Positions 16,363-25,352 are shown, counted from the first letter of the stretch. The stretch: DNA of 64,000 bases from Pedobacter ginsengisoli (GCF_002736205.1 NZ_CP024091.1:3779555-3843554); one strand, 5' to 3'. Notes: generated by a model from the sequence alone, not told the origin. Made by a program: numbers and translations.

Positions 16363-17466
16363 TCATTTTGGAATTAATGGCAAGGTAAAAGAAAATTCAG
16401 ATCCCTTTCCTAGTCGGCTATTTACCTTTATCTCACCTTCATGGAGTTTGATTATTTCTGCGGCCAAATATAATCCTATGCCCAAACCGTTAACTTTATT
16501 GTCTGAAGTATCATTAACTCGAAAAAAACGCTTAAATAGTTTTTTTTGATTCTCTGGACTTATTCCTATCCCTTGGTCTACAACATCTATCTTAACAGTG
16601 TTTCCAATAATACTGCAATTAATTTTTATTGTAGTACTGTCTTTTGAATATTTAATTGCGTTACCTACTAAATTTGTCAGGACACACCCTATTTTATCTT
16701 TGTCCGCCAATACATTTATAAGTGGCGGACAATTAACTTCAATATAAAATTTTGGAGCAACTGTCTGACTTTCATCAATTAATTCAAGCAGTAATTCATT
16801 CAATGAAAAAGGCTTAATATCAATAAACATCCGATTTTCTTCTACCCTGGAAAGGTCTAGAAAGTCATTAATCATAGATGTCATTTTAATTGTCTGAGAC
16901 TTCGCCCGCTCCAATAAATTGGAAAGAGTTTGATCTTCTATTTTCAAACTACGAGCCAATCCCAATTGTATATACGCATGCATTGAAGTTATAGGGGTTT
17001 TAAGTTCATGGCTTAAAATGGTAACAAAATTTTTCTTCCGCTCTTCTTCCTGTTTTTTATCGGTAATATCTCTTGCAATTTTCGAAACTCCTATTATTCT
17101 TCCATTCAAATCTCTAACTGGAGAAATTGTCAAGGAAACGTCGATCAGATGACCAGACTTAGTTACTCGCCTGGTCTCAAAATTTTCAATACGGTTTCCA
17201 TTCCTAAGGTGAGCTAAAATTTGAGTTTCTTCTTCCTTTCGTTCTTCGGGAATTAATTTCATGATCGATTGACCAATCATTTCATCTGGCGAATATCCAA
17301 AGATATGCTGCGCCGAGTGGTTCCAGCTGGTCACAATGCCTGTCAAATCTTTACTGATAATTGCATCATAAGAAGAATCAACGATAGCGGCAAGCATTGC
17401 GCTTCTTGCTTCTGCAAGTTCAAGTGCTGTAATTAATTCTACGTGTTTAGTACGTTTACCGTTCAA
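16363..17466 (-). CDS. PAS-domain sensor histidine kinase
   Basis: 367 residues, cytoplasmic. A PAS fold spans about residues 22-140 (IVDSSYDAIISKDLTGIVTSWN, FGYSPDEMIGQS, and a PAC end VSKIARDITDKKQ). The HisKA H box is LSHELKTPITS. The HATPase domain has N box LTNLVGNAIKYS, G1 DQGIGI, F box FKRFFRV and G2 GLGIGLYLA. No response regulator is adjacent, so it is an orphan kinase. The cognate signal is unknown. It may stem from the same element as the truncated kinase nearby, though the sequences differ. Confidence 0.9.
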   Translation of the reverse strand: MNGKRTKHVELITALELAEARSAMLAAIVDSSYDAIISKDLTGIVTSWNHSAQHIFGYSPDEMIGQSIMKLIPEERKEEETQILAHLRNGNRIENFETRRVTKSGHLIDVSLTISPVRDLNGRIIGVSKIARDITDKKQEEERKKNFVTILSHELKTPITSMHAYIQLGLARSLKIEDQTLSNLLERAKSQTIKMTSMINDFLDLSRVEENRMFIDIKPFSLNELLLELIDESQTVAPKFYIEVNCPPLINVLADKDKIGCVLTNLVGNAIKYSKDSTTIKINCSIIGNTVKIDVVDQGIGISPENQKKLFKRFFRVNDTSDNKVNGLGIGLYLAAEIIKLHEGEIKVNSRLGKGSEFSFTLPLIPK

Positions 17467-17569
17467 TTTATTCTTCTTTTAATGACTTAATTTAGCAAGA
17501 TTAGATTAAATAATAAGGCTAAAACTGAAAATATCAAAAATATTCCCTTTTCAAGGAACAGTTAGATAT

Positions 17570-17866
17570 TTATGCCCCTCTATATTCCAAATTTAGTTCC
17601 TTGAATACTTCTTTGGTAATTATTTTTGTATTAAAAGCCAGGTGCTCCCAATTACAATGTAAAATAGATATTGGATAGGAAATGCCTTTTTGCTTCTTGG
17701 TCAAATCCATGCTAATTACCGAATTTGCCTTTATTTCTCTTTCTCCCTGCATCAAATTAAAAAGCCCTCTGGCGAATTTTTCATTAGACCCTAAATAGAA
17801 GCTTGCATAAGTCTCCAAGCCCTTAATGGTCTTCATATTTAATGAAATTTCAAATGAAGTTTCCAT
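17570..17866 (-). CDS. Small protein of unknown function
   Basis: 98 residues, not recognised. Alternating hydrophobic and polar residues suggest beta strands and one helix (NEKFARGLFNLMQGE); no signal peptide is present. It lies 61 bases downstream of the Hsp20 gene on the same strand but behind a terminator hairpin, so it probably has its own promoter or depends on read-through. The coding frame is clean and has no better alternative on the other strand. Confidence 0.55.
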   Translation of the reverse strand: METSFEISLNMKTIKGLETYASFYLGSNEKFARGLFNLMQGEREIKANSVISMDLTKKQKGISYPISILHCNWEHLAFNTKIITKEVFKELNLEYRGA

Positions 17867-17874
17867 AACAATAG

Positions 17875-17906
17875 ATTAAAAAAAGAGCTACCATCTAGGT
17901 AGCTCT
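17875..17906 (-). terminator. Hsp20 gene terminator
   Basis: A 9-bp stem AGAGCTACC/GGTAGCTCT with a 5-base loop, followed on the minus strand by a run of seven Ts. It lies 22 bases beyond the Hsp20 stop codon and just before the 98-residue gene. Confidence 0.85.
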
Positions 17907-17927
17907 CGAAATTCATCTTTGAAGAAA

Positions 17928-18368
17928 TTATTTAATTTCTATTTGACGGCTTACTGTTTTTGCTTCTTCTCTTTTTGGAATATTGATCGCTAAAACACCA
18001 TCATTATAAGTTGCCTGAATGCCGTTTTCATCGGCACTTTCAGGTAAGGTGAAAGAACGTACAAAAGAACTATAGCTGTACTCACGTTTGGCGTAATTCC
18101 TTTCCTCTTGTTTGTCGTCTGTTCGTTGCTCCACAGAAATACTCAATACATTCATTTCAAGGTTGAGCTTGAAATCTTCTTTTTTAAGTCCCGGAGCCGC
18201 TAATTCAACATGATAGTAATCAGCACTTTCACTGATGTTTGCGGCTGGTACACGCGCTACCATGCGATCCGCAAAGAAAGTGTCATTGAAGATGGAATCA
18301 AAAACATCATTAAAGCCTGGTATTAATGAATTTCTCTTGTTTTCTGGATTAAATTTAACCAACGTCAT
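17928..18368 (-). CDS. Hsp20/alpha-crystallin small heat shock protein
   Basis: 146 residues. The alpha-crystallin domain spans about 42-138: NISESADYYHVELAAPGLKKEDFKL, the strand NVLSISVEQR, and the conserved GVLAINIPKR near the C-terminus. The N-terminus (PGFNDVFDSIF) and the short C-terminal IEIK tail are typical. It is an ATP-independent holdase that forms oligomers and keeps unfolded proteins soluble. The start is fixed by an unusually perfect ribosome binding site AAGGAGG eight bases upstream. A terminator follows directly, so it is monocistronic. Confidence 0.95.
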   Translation of the reverse strand: MTLVKFNPENKRNSLIPGFNDVFDSIFNDTFFADRMVARVPAANISESADYYHVELAAPGLKKEDFKLNLEMNVLSISVEQRTDDKQEERNYAKREYSYSSFVRSFTLPESADENGIQATYNDGVLAINIPKREEAKTVSRQIEIK

Positions 18369-18376
18369 GGGTTTTT

Positions 18377-18383
18377 CCTCCTT
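18377..18383 (-). promoter_or_regulatory. Perfect Shine-Dalgarno site of the Hsp20 gene
   Basis: On the minus strand this reads AAGGAGG, fully complementary to the usual 16S rRNA tail, eight bases before ATG. Most genes in the window lack such a site, as is normal for Bacteroidota, so this gene may be built for strong or stress-time translation. Confidence 0.75.
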
Positions 18384-18722
18384 AATTTGATTTAATGATT
18401 AAAACTTATAATTAATTAAACTCTTTGAACTTTCGTTCGCCCATAATAACACAACATAAATGCCAAATGAATTTTTGATTAATGAGACTGAAAAAATTAC
18501 AAGATCACTGAAAAATATTCAGTTTTTAACTGTCAAAAATTCATAGCAAGAAACAAAATATTCCCTATGAGAAATTATTCCTAATACAGCCCTATAGTTG
18601 TTGATAGTTATTGACTACTTTTCCATCACATATTGAGCCTTAAAGAAAAACAAAATGGCCCTATTAGAAAAGTAAAGCAGGCACAAAATTTCTAAATTTG
18701 CACGTCATAATATCAGCAGGAT
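18384..18722. other. Intergenic region upstream of the Hsp20 gene
   Basis: About 340 AT-rich bases between the divergent Hsp20 gene and the AraC-type relic. It should contain the heat-shock promoter, but no CIRCE-type inverted repeat or exact TAnnTTTG box is evident to me. No small gene is supported. Confidence 0.4.
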
Positions 18723-19010
18723 ATGAATTTAAAGCAAGAAGATAAATACGACACATTAAGCTATTCGGGTATATTCCTTTCGTGTTTTTCCGAATATGGC
18801 ACACACTGTATACACTCCAAACCCGAACACGTTTTGGTTTATATCTATTCGGGCGAACACGTTATTGTTGACAGAAATAAAAAGACCATTATAAAGGCGG
18901 GAGAATGCGCATTTATCAGACGGGATAACCGTCTGCAAATGTTCAAAAACAGTAAAGGTGCAGATTTCTACAAGGGTATTTCAGTGAAGCTGCTTTCAAA
19001 GCAGCTGTAA
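18723..19010 (+). pseudogene. AraC-type regulator, N-terminal fragment
   Basis: About 88 residues resemble the N-terminal sensing part of AraC-family regulators (EHVLVYIYSGEHVIVD, KKTIIKAGECAFIRRD, KNSKGADFYKGISV). The cupin-like strand pattern is present, but the two C-terminal HTH motifs are absent. From about 18983 the sequence continues in another frame as the C-terminus of an alpha/beta hydrolase, so two gene ends have been joined by deletion. The encoded short chain would have a foreign tail of a few residues. Confidence 0.7.
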
Positions 19011-19123
19011 AGCCAAAGGAATTAATGATTATCCCTAATGCCGTACATGTAGATTTATACGACAAGGTTGATATTATTCCTTTCGCCAAGCTGGAAACAT
19101 TCTTTAACAACAATTTGAAGTAA
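18983..19123 (+). pseudogene. Alpha/beta hydrolase, C-terminal fragment
   Basis: In the frame ending at TAA 19121-19123 the translation reads about 46 residues including KPKELMIIPNAVHVDLYD and IIPFAKLETFFNNNL. This is the catalytic-His end of a dienelactone-hydrolase-like or YcjY-like alpha/beta hydrolase (IPNAVHVDLYD). The rest of the gene is missing. It abuts and slightly overlaps the AraC-type fragment, so it is the other half of a deletion junction. Confidence 0.7.
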
Positions 19124-19565
19124 AATGGCAGTTATAAAACATTCTTTCTTAAAAGGCACGACAAGCACCGGCATACGGCGTTCACTCCCTGTCTTGACAC
19201 AGGACTTCCCCAACATCACAAATTCTTTAAAAACCTTGTAAATCAGTCAAGCGAATAGATTTAAGCTTGAAAACTGGCCACTTTGGAGCATACTCAGTGG
19301 CCAATTCTCTTGTATATACAAATGGTGTGCGGAGTCTTCGACTTTACCCGTGCTAAAAAGGACAAAAATCTTCGTTTCTGACTTACAGAAGCAGTATAAT
19401 CACTTTTTTTTGCGATTCAAAATTTTGCTCCGTCACGTATTCGTAACGGTCTTTTATGTGAGTTGCCTTTAGACCATTTTTTCGTACTCAGATAAAAATG
19501 GATATTCTTATATTTACTAAGCTTAAAAAATAAAACATGGATAAATCATTTGAGTTAGAATTTTA
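19124..19565. other. Gene-poor region with a 38-codon ORF
   Basis: About 440 bases with no recognised gene. A 38-codon frame (19125-19241) starts directly after the hydrolase fragment but resembles nothing known to me. Near 19440 the sequence CGTAACGGTCTTTTATGTGA echoes the GTGACGGTTTTTATGTGA upstream of the integrase stump at 14400-14440, perhaps a relic of an earlier integrase locus. Confidence 0.35.
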
Positions 19566-20549
19566 TTATTGCTGTTGCTGCTGTTGTTGAATGACCGTAT
19601 CCATATAGCGCTGATAACTATTCTTTATAGGTTGATTGGCAATCGATTTATTGTAGTTGACTTCTTTTGGTTGAAAGTACCCTTCAATTTCCATGTTTTC
19701 ATCATCATCATGTCCCACAGAAACGGTTACTTCTAGAACATGTCCTGATGTACCTTTAAAAACCCCTTTAACAGGCGAACAATCACAGAAGTTCCTTCCT
19801 ACTGCCAATCGGACATGGTTATCGTTAGCAATACAATTATTAGTAGGGTCCAGTCCTAGCCAACCATATCCAGGAAGATATGCCTCCGCCCAGGCATGGG
19901 TTGCGCCCTCTCCCCGCATACCATCTCTGTTAGGACAAATGTACCCACTTACATAACGTGCAGGAACTTGTACAAATCGGAGCATTGTAGTTAGGATATG
20001 AGCAAAATCCTGGCAAACACCAGCCTTTAATCTTAAAATCTCGTCAATCGTGGTATCAACAGTTGTCAAACCTTTAATATATTCAAAGTGCTTAAATACA
20101 TAGTTACAGAATTTTACTGCCATTTGATAAGGGGTGTCATTTTCATCCCTGAGCGTCATTGCAGTTTGTTTAAGGACATCCGCATTTTCAAAATATTCCT
20201 GTTTAAGGTAGTCAACGAAGGGAACATCATATTTGATCATATCAAGGGTATTCCACTGTTCACTGGCAAAAATATCATCCTGGGGCAGCGGTCTTGGAAT
20301 AGTCTCCACAGAAATCTTAGAAAATATTTTCAGTTGGTTATGTGGTTCGCTTTGAGTAAAAATACCCACCTCATTCCCGTAATAATCTATAAAGATATCC
20401 ACATCCGGGCTTCCTGAAATGTTGAGGTCGTGCTTGATTACCTTTTGATATTCATCTTTAATTGGGAACAGGATGATCTGATTAGCACTGTCACGAACAG
20501 CAGATTCATATTTATAATTGGTGATGTGTTTTATTTTAAAAATTGGCAT
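19566..20549 (-). CDS. Transglutaminase-like protein (Bacterial transglutaminase N + core)
   Basis: 327 residues. The N-terminal beta domain starts FKIKHITNYKYESAVRDSANQI, the usual opening of this family. The papain-like core has the catalytic Cys in LKAGVCQDFAHILTTMLR near residue 178, the His in GEGATHAWAEAYLPGYGW and the Asp in LGLDPTNN. It acts as a peptidase or amidase rather than a true cross-linker in most bacteria. It is last in an operon with alpha-E and circularly permuted ATP-grasp genes, a recurrent trio of unsettled function. The chain ends with seven glutamines encoded by mixed CAA/CAG codons, which is odd. Confidence 0.92.
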   Translation of the reverse strand: MPIFKIKHITNYKYESAVRDSANQIILFPIKDEYQKVIKHDLNISGSPDVDIFIDYYGNEVGIFTQSEPHNQLKIFSKISVETIPRPLPQDDIFASEQWNTLDMIKYDVPFVDYLKQEYFENADVLKQTAMTLRDENDTPYQMAVKFCNYVFKHFEYIKGLTTVDTTIDEILRLKAGVCQDFAHILTTMLRFVQVPARYVSGYICPNRDGMRGEGATHAWAEAYLPGYGWLGLDPTNNCIANDNHVRLAVGRNFCDCSPVKGVFKGTSGHVLEVTVSVGHDDDENMEIEGYFQPKEVNYNKSIANQPIKNSYQRYMDTVIQQQQQQQ

Positions 20550-20567
20550 CTTAATTTTGTTTAAAAG

Positions 20568-21503
20568 TTAATAACTGGCAAAATAATATTCATCTAATAG
20601 GCTTCCTATACCAAAAAGTTCATTTCTGACCTTTACAAGATAGGTATGCAAGTCTTCTTCTTTCATGCTGTAAACAGAACTGTAGGTGATGTTACTGTGT
20701 AACCTGCCTATATTAAAGGAAAGGTTATTGTAATGCTCCAGGTTTTTTTCACTTTTCAATCGTTCAAAATACCGCTGTATATTGTTTACTGAATAAATAG
20801 CCGACCTGGGAAAGTCTTTGTTTAACATGACCAGTTCGAGCACATTTTCAGCATCAAAACCTTCCCTATACGACTTAAGATAAAGTTCGTAACCTCCCAA
20901 CGACAGCAACAGGTGCTTCCAGTAAGATGCATCAGTAAGCAGATCGGGATCATTGGAAATAGATATAAATTTGATATCCAGAATATCGATAGACTGAATA
21001 CTTCGTTCCAGGTATTTCCCGATATTCATAAAACTCCTGATTTCACCGCGCTCTAAGGTACTTTCAGCAGTGCCATAATAAAGCATAACTTGTTTTATCA
21101 GGATATCAAGTGCCGTTATGGGGTCATCTTTCTGTACATACCACAACAGTTTTGGATCTTTGACAGTATGGTAATATTCATTTAAACATTGCCATAGATC
21201 TTTGGCAATATGTTCCTGGACACTTCTTGCATTTTCCCTTGCCAAGGTAATCATGTTGATAATAGAATTTGGATTGTCCCGATTAAAGAGCAGGTATTCC
21301 ACCACAGCACGACTGTCGTTTTTCATTGTTGAAATTTCTTCTTCATTTCCACCTGATGAAATCCGTATTACCGGGTTCCATGTGAACTCGTGTATAGTAT
21401 CTTGTGATGAGGCATAATTTATCTTAAGCATTCTTAAAATGCCATCACTGCGCTCCACATACCTGCTTAGCCAATATAAACTTGATGCTACTCTGCTTAA
21501 CAT
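20568..21503 (-). CDS. Alpha-E domain protein (DUF403)
   Basis: 311 residues, all-helical, with the family opening MLSRVASSLYWLSRYVERSDGILRML and later motifs LARENARSVQEHI and LERSIQSIDIL. No enzymatic motif is known for this family. It lies between the ATP-grasp gene (12-bp gap) and the transglutaminase gene (18-bp gap) on the same strand, the canonical arrangement. Inference: the three proteins form a peptide-forming and peptide-processing module. Confidence 0.92.
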   Translation of the reverse strand: MLSRVASSLYWLSRYVERSDGILRMLKINYASSQDTIHEFTWNPVIRISSGGNEEEISTMKNDSRAVVEYLLFNRDNPNSIINMITLARENARSVQEHIAKDLWQCLNEYYHTVKDPKLLWYVQKDDPITALDILIKQVMLYYGTAESTLERGEIRSFMNIGKYLERSIQSIDILDIKFISISNDPDLLTDASYWKHLLLSLGGYELYLKSYREGFDAENVLELVMLNKDFPRSAIYSVNNIQRYFERLKSEKNLEHYNNLSFNIGRLHSNITYSSVYSMKEEDLHTYLVKVRNELFGIGSLLDEYYFASY

Positions 21504-21515
21504 AACGCGTATAAT

Positions 21516-22958
21516 TTAAGATGATAAAACCCAGGTGTCTTTACTGCCACCACCTTGTGAGCTGTTCACGACCAGCGAGCCTTCTTTTAAGGCAACCCTG
21601 GTCAGTCCTCCCGGAACTATGGATATGCCTTCAGGACCATACAACGCATAAGGCCTTAAATCTACCCGCCTTGGTTGTAAAACCCCATCCATATAGCATG
21701 GAGCAGTTGACAAGCTAATGGTGGGTTGCGCAATAAAATTCCTGGGATCTTTTAGTATTTCCTTTTTATATGCCTCCATTTCCTGCTGAGAGGCAGCATG
21801 CCCCATTAACATTCCATATCCGCCACTTTCATTGGTTTTTTTAATGACCATTTTATGCATATTCTGAAAAACATATTCCTTCTCATCAGTATTACCCAGG
21901 CTATAGGTCGGAACGTTTTTCAACAACGGCTCCTCATTTAAATAGTACCTGATCATATCAGGGACATAGCTGTAAACAGCCTTGTCGTCCGCAACTCCAT
22001 TTCCCACGGCATTAATTATAGCTACATTACCCTTACGATAAGCACTCATTAACCCTGCAACACCCAAAACACTATTTGGATTAAAAACCAGCGGATCAAT
22101 ATAATCGTCATCTACTCTGCGGTAAATGACATCTACCTGCTGCAGCCCAGTGGTAGTTTTCATGAAAACCTTCTGATCACGGACGAGCAGGTCCCGGCCC
22201 TCGACCAGTTCCACCCCCATTAACCTTGCCAGGGTAGTGTGTTCATAATAGGCAGAGTTATACATGCCGGGACTTAACAATACTATAGTTGGATTGGAAA
22301 CTGCACGCGGAGATAATGCAAGCAAGTTTTTGTATAAAATGGATGGGTACTCAGTAACGCTACGAACTTTACATTGCGGGATCAGATCCGGAAACAAGCG
22401 CTTGGTAATTTCCCTGTTTTCCAGCATATAACTTACCCCTGATGGAGTTCTGAGGTTGTCCTCCAGCACATAAAACGTCCCATCATTATCCCGGATCAGA
22501 TCAATTCCAGCGATATGAATATAAATATCATGTGGAACGTTAAGCTGATGCATTTCCCGCAGAAAATGTGGACAGGAATAAATCAGGGCCGATGGGATTA
22601 CTTTATCCTTGATGATAAACTGATTGCTATACACATCTTTAAGGAACAGATTTAGCGCCTTGAGCCGCTGTTTAATCCCTTTCTCTATGAATGACCATTC
22701 GGAAGAAGTGATGACGCGGGGAATAATGTCAAAAGGAAAAATTTTCTCAATGCCCTCACCACTATCATAAACAGTGAAAGTAATTCCCTGGCTCATGAAT
22801 AAACGTTTTGCCAGTTCTTCTTTTTTGTTGAGGTCATTAATTGATTCATTTTTCAGATAATTGATAATATCCTGATACTGACCTCTAAGATTGTTATCCG
22901 AAATATACATTTCATCCCATGTATCCGATACATTTTGATAGCTTTTAAGGTTAATCAT
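21516..22958 (-). CDS. Circularly permuted ATP-grasp protein (DUF404/DUF407)
   Basis: 480 residues. Typical features are the early TFTVYDSGEGIEKIFPFDIIPR segment, IDLIRDNDGTFYVLEDNLRTPSGVSYMLENR, VYRRVDDDYIDPL (here IYRRVDDDY), and AVGNGVADDKAVYSYVPDMIRYYL. The permuted glycine-rich region is near KKTNESGGYGMLMG, with the C-terminal QPRRVDLRPYALYG. ATP-grasp enzymes join a carboxylate to an amine or thiol, so it may ligate an amino acid to an unknown acceptor. First gene of the trio; GGAG lies 9-12 bases before the ATG. Confidence 0.93.
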   Translation of the reverse strand: MINLKSYQNVSDTWDEMYISDNNLRGQYQDIINYLKNESINDLNKKEELAKRLFMSQGITFTVYDSGEGIEKIFPFDIIPRVITSSEWSFIEKGIKQRLKALNLFLKDVYSNQFIIKDKVIPSALIYSCPHFLREMHQLNVPHDIYIHIAGIDLIRDNDGTFYVLEDNLRTPSGVSYMLENREITKRLFPDLIPQCKVRSVTEYPSILYKNLLALSPRAVSNPTIVLLSPGMYNSAYYEHTTLARLMGVELVEGRDLLVRDQKVFMKTTTGLQQVDVIYRRVDDDYIDPLVFNPNSVLGVAGLMSAYRKGNVAIINAVGNGVADDKAVYSYVPDMIRYYLNEEPLLKNVPTYSLGNTDEKEYVFQNMHKMVIKKTNESGGYGMLMGHAASQQEMEAYKKEILKDPRNFIAQPTISLSTAPCYMDGVLQPRRVDLRPYALYGPEGISIVPGGLTRVALKEGSLVVNSSQGGGSKDTWVLSS

Positions 22959-23607
22959 ACGCCTATCTCCTAAATTATTCTTAACAATAGGCTATTTTAT
23001 TACTTTTTTTTGATAAAAAACAATAAATAACAAATAATTATAATTTATAATCGGATTTTTCCAATATTTATAGCCAAATAAATAATTTTACAACACTTCT
23101 ACAGACATTAAAAGCCATTTAGTATTAAATTTACAAGCACACACACTACAATTTAAAGGAAAATCAGATTTATGATTAGATTTATTTTAAAAAAACAAGA
23201 ATCAAGACCTATTTACTCCATACTACATCAACGAGTTACCTCTATTTAATCTTCAAAAAAGAGTTTAAACGAGCTGTTAACGGTAAAGCTACCAGACTAA
23301 GCAATGTTTATTATTACAAAAGAACTAATTAGATAGAAAAATGAGATGGGCATTAAGAAAAATAACACAAAAATAAATAGAAGTCAAAGCTGGTAAGGAT
23401 GCATAGTTTATTGATTCAATAACTCAGCTTATAACAGAAATTGTAAAATCAGATATAAAAATGCCAAGAATAGTTCAAGAGTCTCCGCTTAATGTTCTGC
23501 AAAAGGTAAATTTACCTAAAAAACAGGACGAACATTAAAATACTGAAAGTCAAAAGAATACAAAAAACTACAATCAAAAAAATCCAAAAATCGAAATTCA
23601 CAAACAT
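22959..23607. other. AT-rich region upstream of the ATP-grasp operon, no gene
   Basis: About 650 AT-rich bases with many stops. A short open stretch around 23250-23330 reads like an eroded gene tail (EFKRAVNGKATRLSNVYYYK) but cannot be extended. The operon promoter should lie within the first 150 bases. I see no RNA gene or repeat apart from the tRNA fragment that follows. Confidence 0.4.
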
Positions 23608-23648
23608 TCCCTCTGCTGGGCTCGAACCAGCGACCCTCTGATTAACAG
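23608..23648 (-). repeat. tRNA-Asn 3' fragment, left attachment site of island B
   Basis: 41 bases identical to the 3' part of the tRNA-Asn genes up to the anticodon loop. The following ACGGAGG (23649-23655) is shared with the fragment at 344-385 but not with the intact tRNAs, so both elements had the same attP side. The matching core at the other end is in the tRNA at 29087-29128, giving island B a length of about 5.5 kb. Confidence 0.85.
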
Positions 23649-23813
23649 ACGGAGGATACCCAACTCTAACTATACCTTAACCAATTGGTTACAAACTATC
23701 AAAGAAATCCCGTTAAATATTTGTAACGGCTTTTAATTATTAACAAATTTAGTAGGTCCTTTTAAATACATGGCTTCTGGTTTTAATTTTTCCAAAGCCA
23801 CAAGGTCTAGAGC

Positions 23814-24674
23814 TTAACTTGATGTATTGATTTTTAGTTTTGCACTCAGGTCGTGGAAATAACTTGGGGACCATATTTCAAGTCCCTTTGGATCCTTTAT
23901 AAATCTGGAGATGTCTGCTTTGACAAAGTCCATTTTAACACTTTCGATCTTTTCGCTCAATAATTTCCTGAACTCTTCTTCGTTGATGGTCTCTTTTTTC
24001 CAGTCACCGCTATCTATCGCCCTTAGCAAGAAATGATCGAGATTGAGAGGATATCCTTTTTTGATGTACCATTCCATATCATACCAGTCCCGCCCCTTTA
24101 CATTCGTGCCCCACTTGCGAAAAAGCAATGCATGCATCTTGCCGGCAAAAAGGTCGGGAAGCGACAGGCACTTCACGTAAAACGAAAAAGGCTTGAGCAA
24201 TAACTTTTCCTCAGTAGAAAACCCCAAGGGCGGCTCTTTATCCACTTCTATCTTGATCTTGATGCTGGCTACTTCCTTAAGTCCGTTCTGTGGGATGACA
24301 CCCTCCAACACAAGTTCTTTCCAAATGGTTTCCGACTTTAGAAAGGCTGAGTTGATGTTGCTCTTCGCTATCTTCTGTTTTTCCGAAATAGATACCTGCA
24401 TCCCTAGGGCGGCGAACTCATTTATGATAGCATCTTGGTATTTTTCCAGCGAAAAATCCTGATCAATGGCAAGCAACGAAAAATCCAGGTCCTCTGAAAA
24501 GCGGTCCAGCCCGTAGAATATCCTGAGCGCAGTTCCACCATAAAATGCCGCCTTTTCAAAAAAACCGGCACGGTTAAGCCCTGCCAGTGTGATCTCCTGC
24601 ATGATTTCCCTCAATGCATCTTTAGCTTCCTCCCTGTTTGCGGGATGATAATCTTCAAGCCATTCCTTTATCAT
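23814..24674 (-). CDS. abiEii: AbiEii-type nucleotidyltransferase toxin
   Basis: 286 residues. The DUF1814 nucleotidyltransferase core is clear near residues 40-70: AAFYGGTALRIFYGLDRFSEDLDFSLL, with the GGT-x-LR motif and the two Asp of DLDF that bind metal. A later KCLSLPDLFAGKMHALLFRKWG and KGRDWYDMEWYI are further family motifs. In known AbiE systems the toxin modifies tRNA with nucleotides and stops growth, giving abortive infection. The start overlaps the antitoxin stop by 4 bases. The gene lies in tRNA-bounded island B together with insertion sequences. Confidence 0.93.
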   Translation of the reverse strand: MIKEWLEDYHPANREEAKDALREIMQEITLAGLNRAGFFEKAAFYGGTALRIFYGLDRFSEDLDFSLLAIDQDFSLEKYQDAIINEFAALGMQVSISEKQKIAKSNINSAFLKSETIWKELVLEGVIPQNGLKEVASIKIKIEVDKEPPLGFSTEEKLLLKPFSFYVKCLSLPDLFAGKMHALLFRKWGTNVKGRDWYDMEWYIKKGYPLNLDHFLLRAIDSGDWKKETINEEEFRKLLSEKIESVKMDFVKADISRFIKDPKGLEIWSPSYFHDLSAKLKINTSS

Positions 24675-25309
24675 ATTTTTTCGATCATTTTGATTAACAT
24701 TTCCAGGCTTTCCCTTTTGGGTGCATTTTCCAGCCAGCTTAACATCGCGTTTAGATCAAACTTAGCTAGATCTTCTTCCTCCATTCTCAGGTTTCCAAAA
24801 ACATAGTCTCTTGCAGAAGACTGGCTTCTTAAGGTTATGCCCGCTGTTGTAGCTATTTTATCGCATAGTGCCTTTTCTTGGATTGCCATTATAGCCTGTT
24901 GGTCTTTAGATAGGCTCACGGTAGCAAGACCGAATGCGTAATAAGGCAATGGCAGGTTCGTATAGGTATATAGTCCAATGTTGGTCTGAAATTTCCTAGA
25001 GGCTTTTGTAGTCATTGAAGTGACCGCAAAAACCTTTTCTGGAATTAGCCCGTAATGGGCGAGCGCACTTTCCATTGAAAGGTAGCTTGGTCCGAGTATA
25101 TGGTTGGCAAGCAATGCGCTTTCAGGTCGTTCGGTGCCAAGGGATCTACCTGCTATATAAAGTCCTTTTTTGACCGGTTCGATCAGGCCATCGGCTTTTA
25201 AAGACAATATCTTATCATTTGGTCGTTTATAGTCTTTTAAAAGGCCGGCCAGGAGCTGGTGGGTCAGCGGTTGGTTAGATAGCTCTCTTAGTGCTGCTTG
25301 AATATCCAT
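24671..25309 (-). CDS. abiEi: AbiEi-type antitoxin and transcriptional repressor
   Basis: 212 residues. The N-terminal winged helix (QLLAGLLKDYKRPNDKILSLKADGLIEPVKKGLYI) is followed by the antitoxin domain with the hallmark GPSYLSMESALAHYGLIPE near residue 70 and a C-terminal part with AIQEKALCDKI. In the characterised systems AbiEi represses its operon by binding inverted repeats and neutralises the toxin without direct binding (type IV). Two strong inverted repeats lie immediately upstream. It is the first gene of the pair, as usual. Confidence 0.92.
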   Translation of the reverse strand: MDIQAALRELSNQPLTHQLLAGLLKDYKRPNDKILSLKADGLIEPVKKGLYIAGRSLGTERPESALLANHILGPSYLSMESALAHYGLIPEKVFAVTSMTTKASRKFQTNIGLYTYTNLPLPYYAFGLATVSLSKDQQAIMAIQEKALCDKIATTAGITLRSQSSARDYVFGNLRMEEEDLAKFDLNAMLSWLENAPKRESLEMLIKMIEKI

Positions 25310-25323
25310 TGTAAAATATCAAC

Positions 25324-25352
25324 AAGATAAACGATTTAATTTCGTTTATCTT
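25324..25352. promoter_or_regulatory. AbiEi operator 1 (perfect inverted repeat)
   Basis: AAGATAAACGA (25324-25334), 7-base spacer, TCGTTTATCTT (25342-25352): 11-bp perfect arms, only 14 bases before the antitoxin start codon. Position and symmetry fit binding by the AbiEi dimer or monomer pair. Confidence 0.85.

Noticed and set aside
16304..16549. 81-codon plus-strand frame at the end of the PAS histidine kinase gene
   Set aside because: It overlaps the well-defined kinase G2 region in antisense and has no motif of its own.
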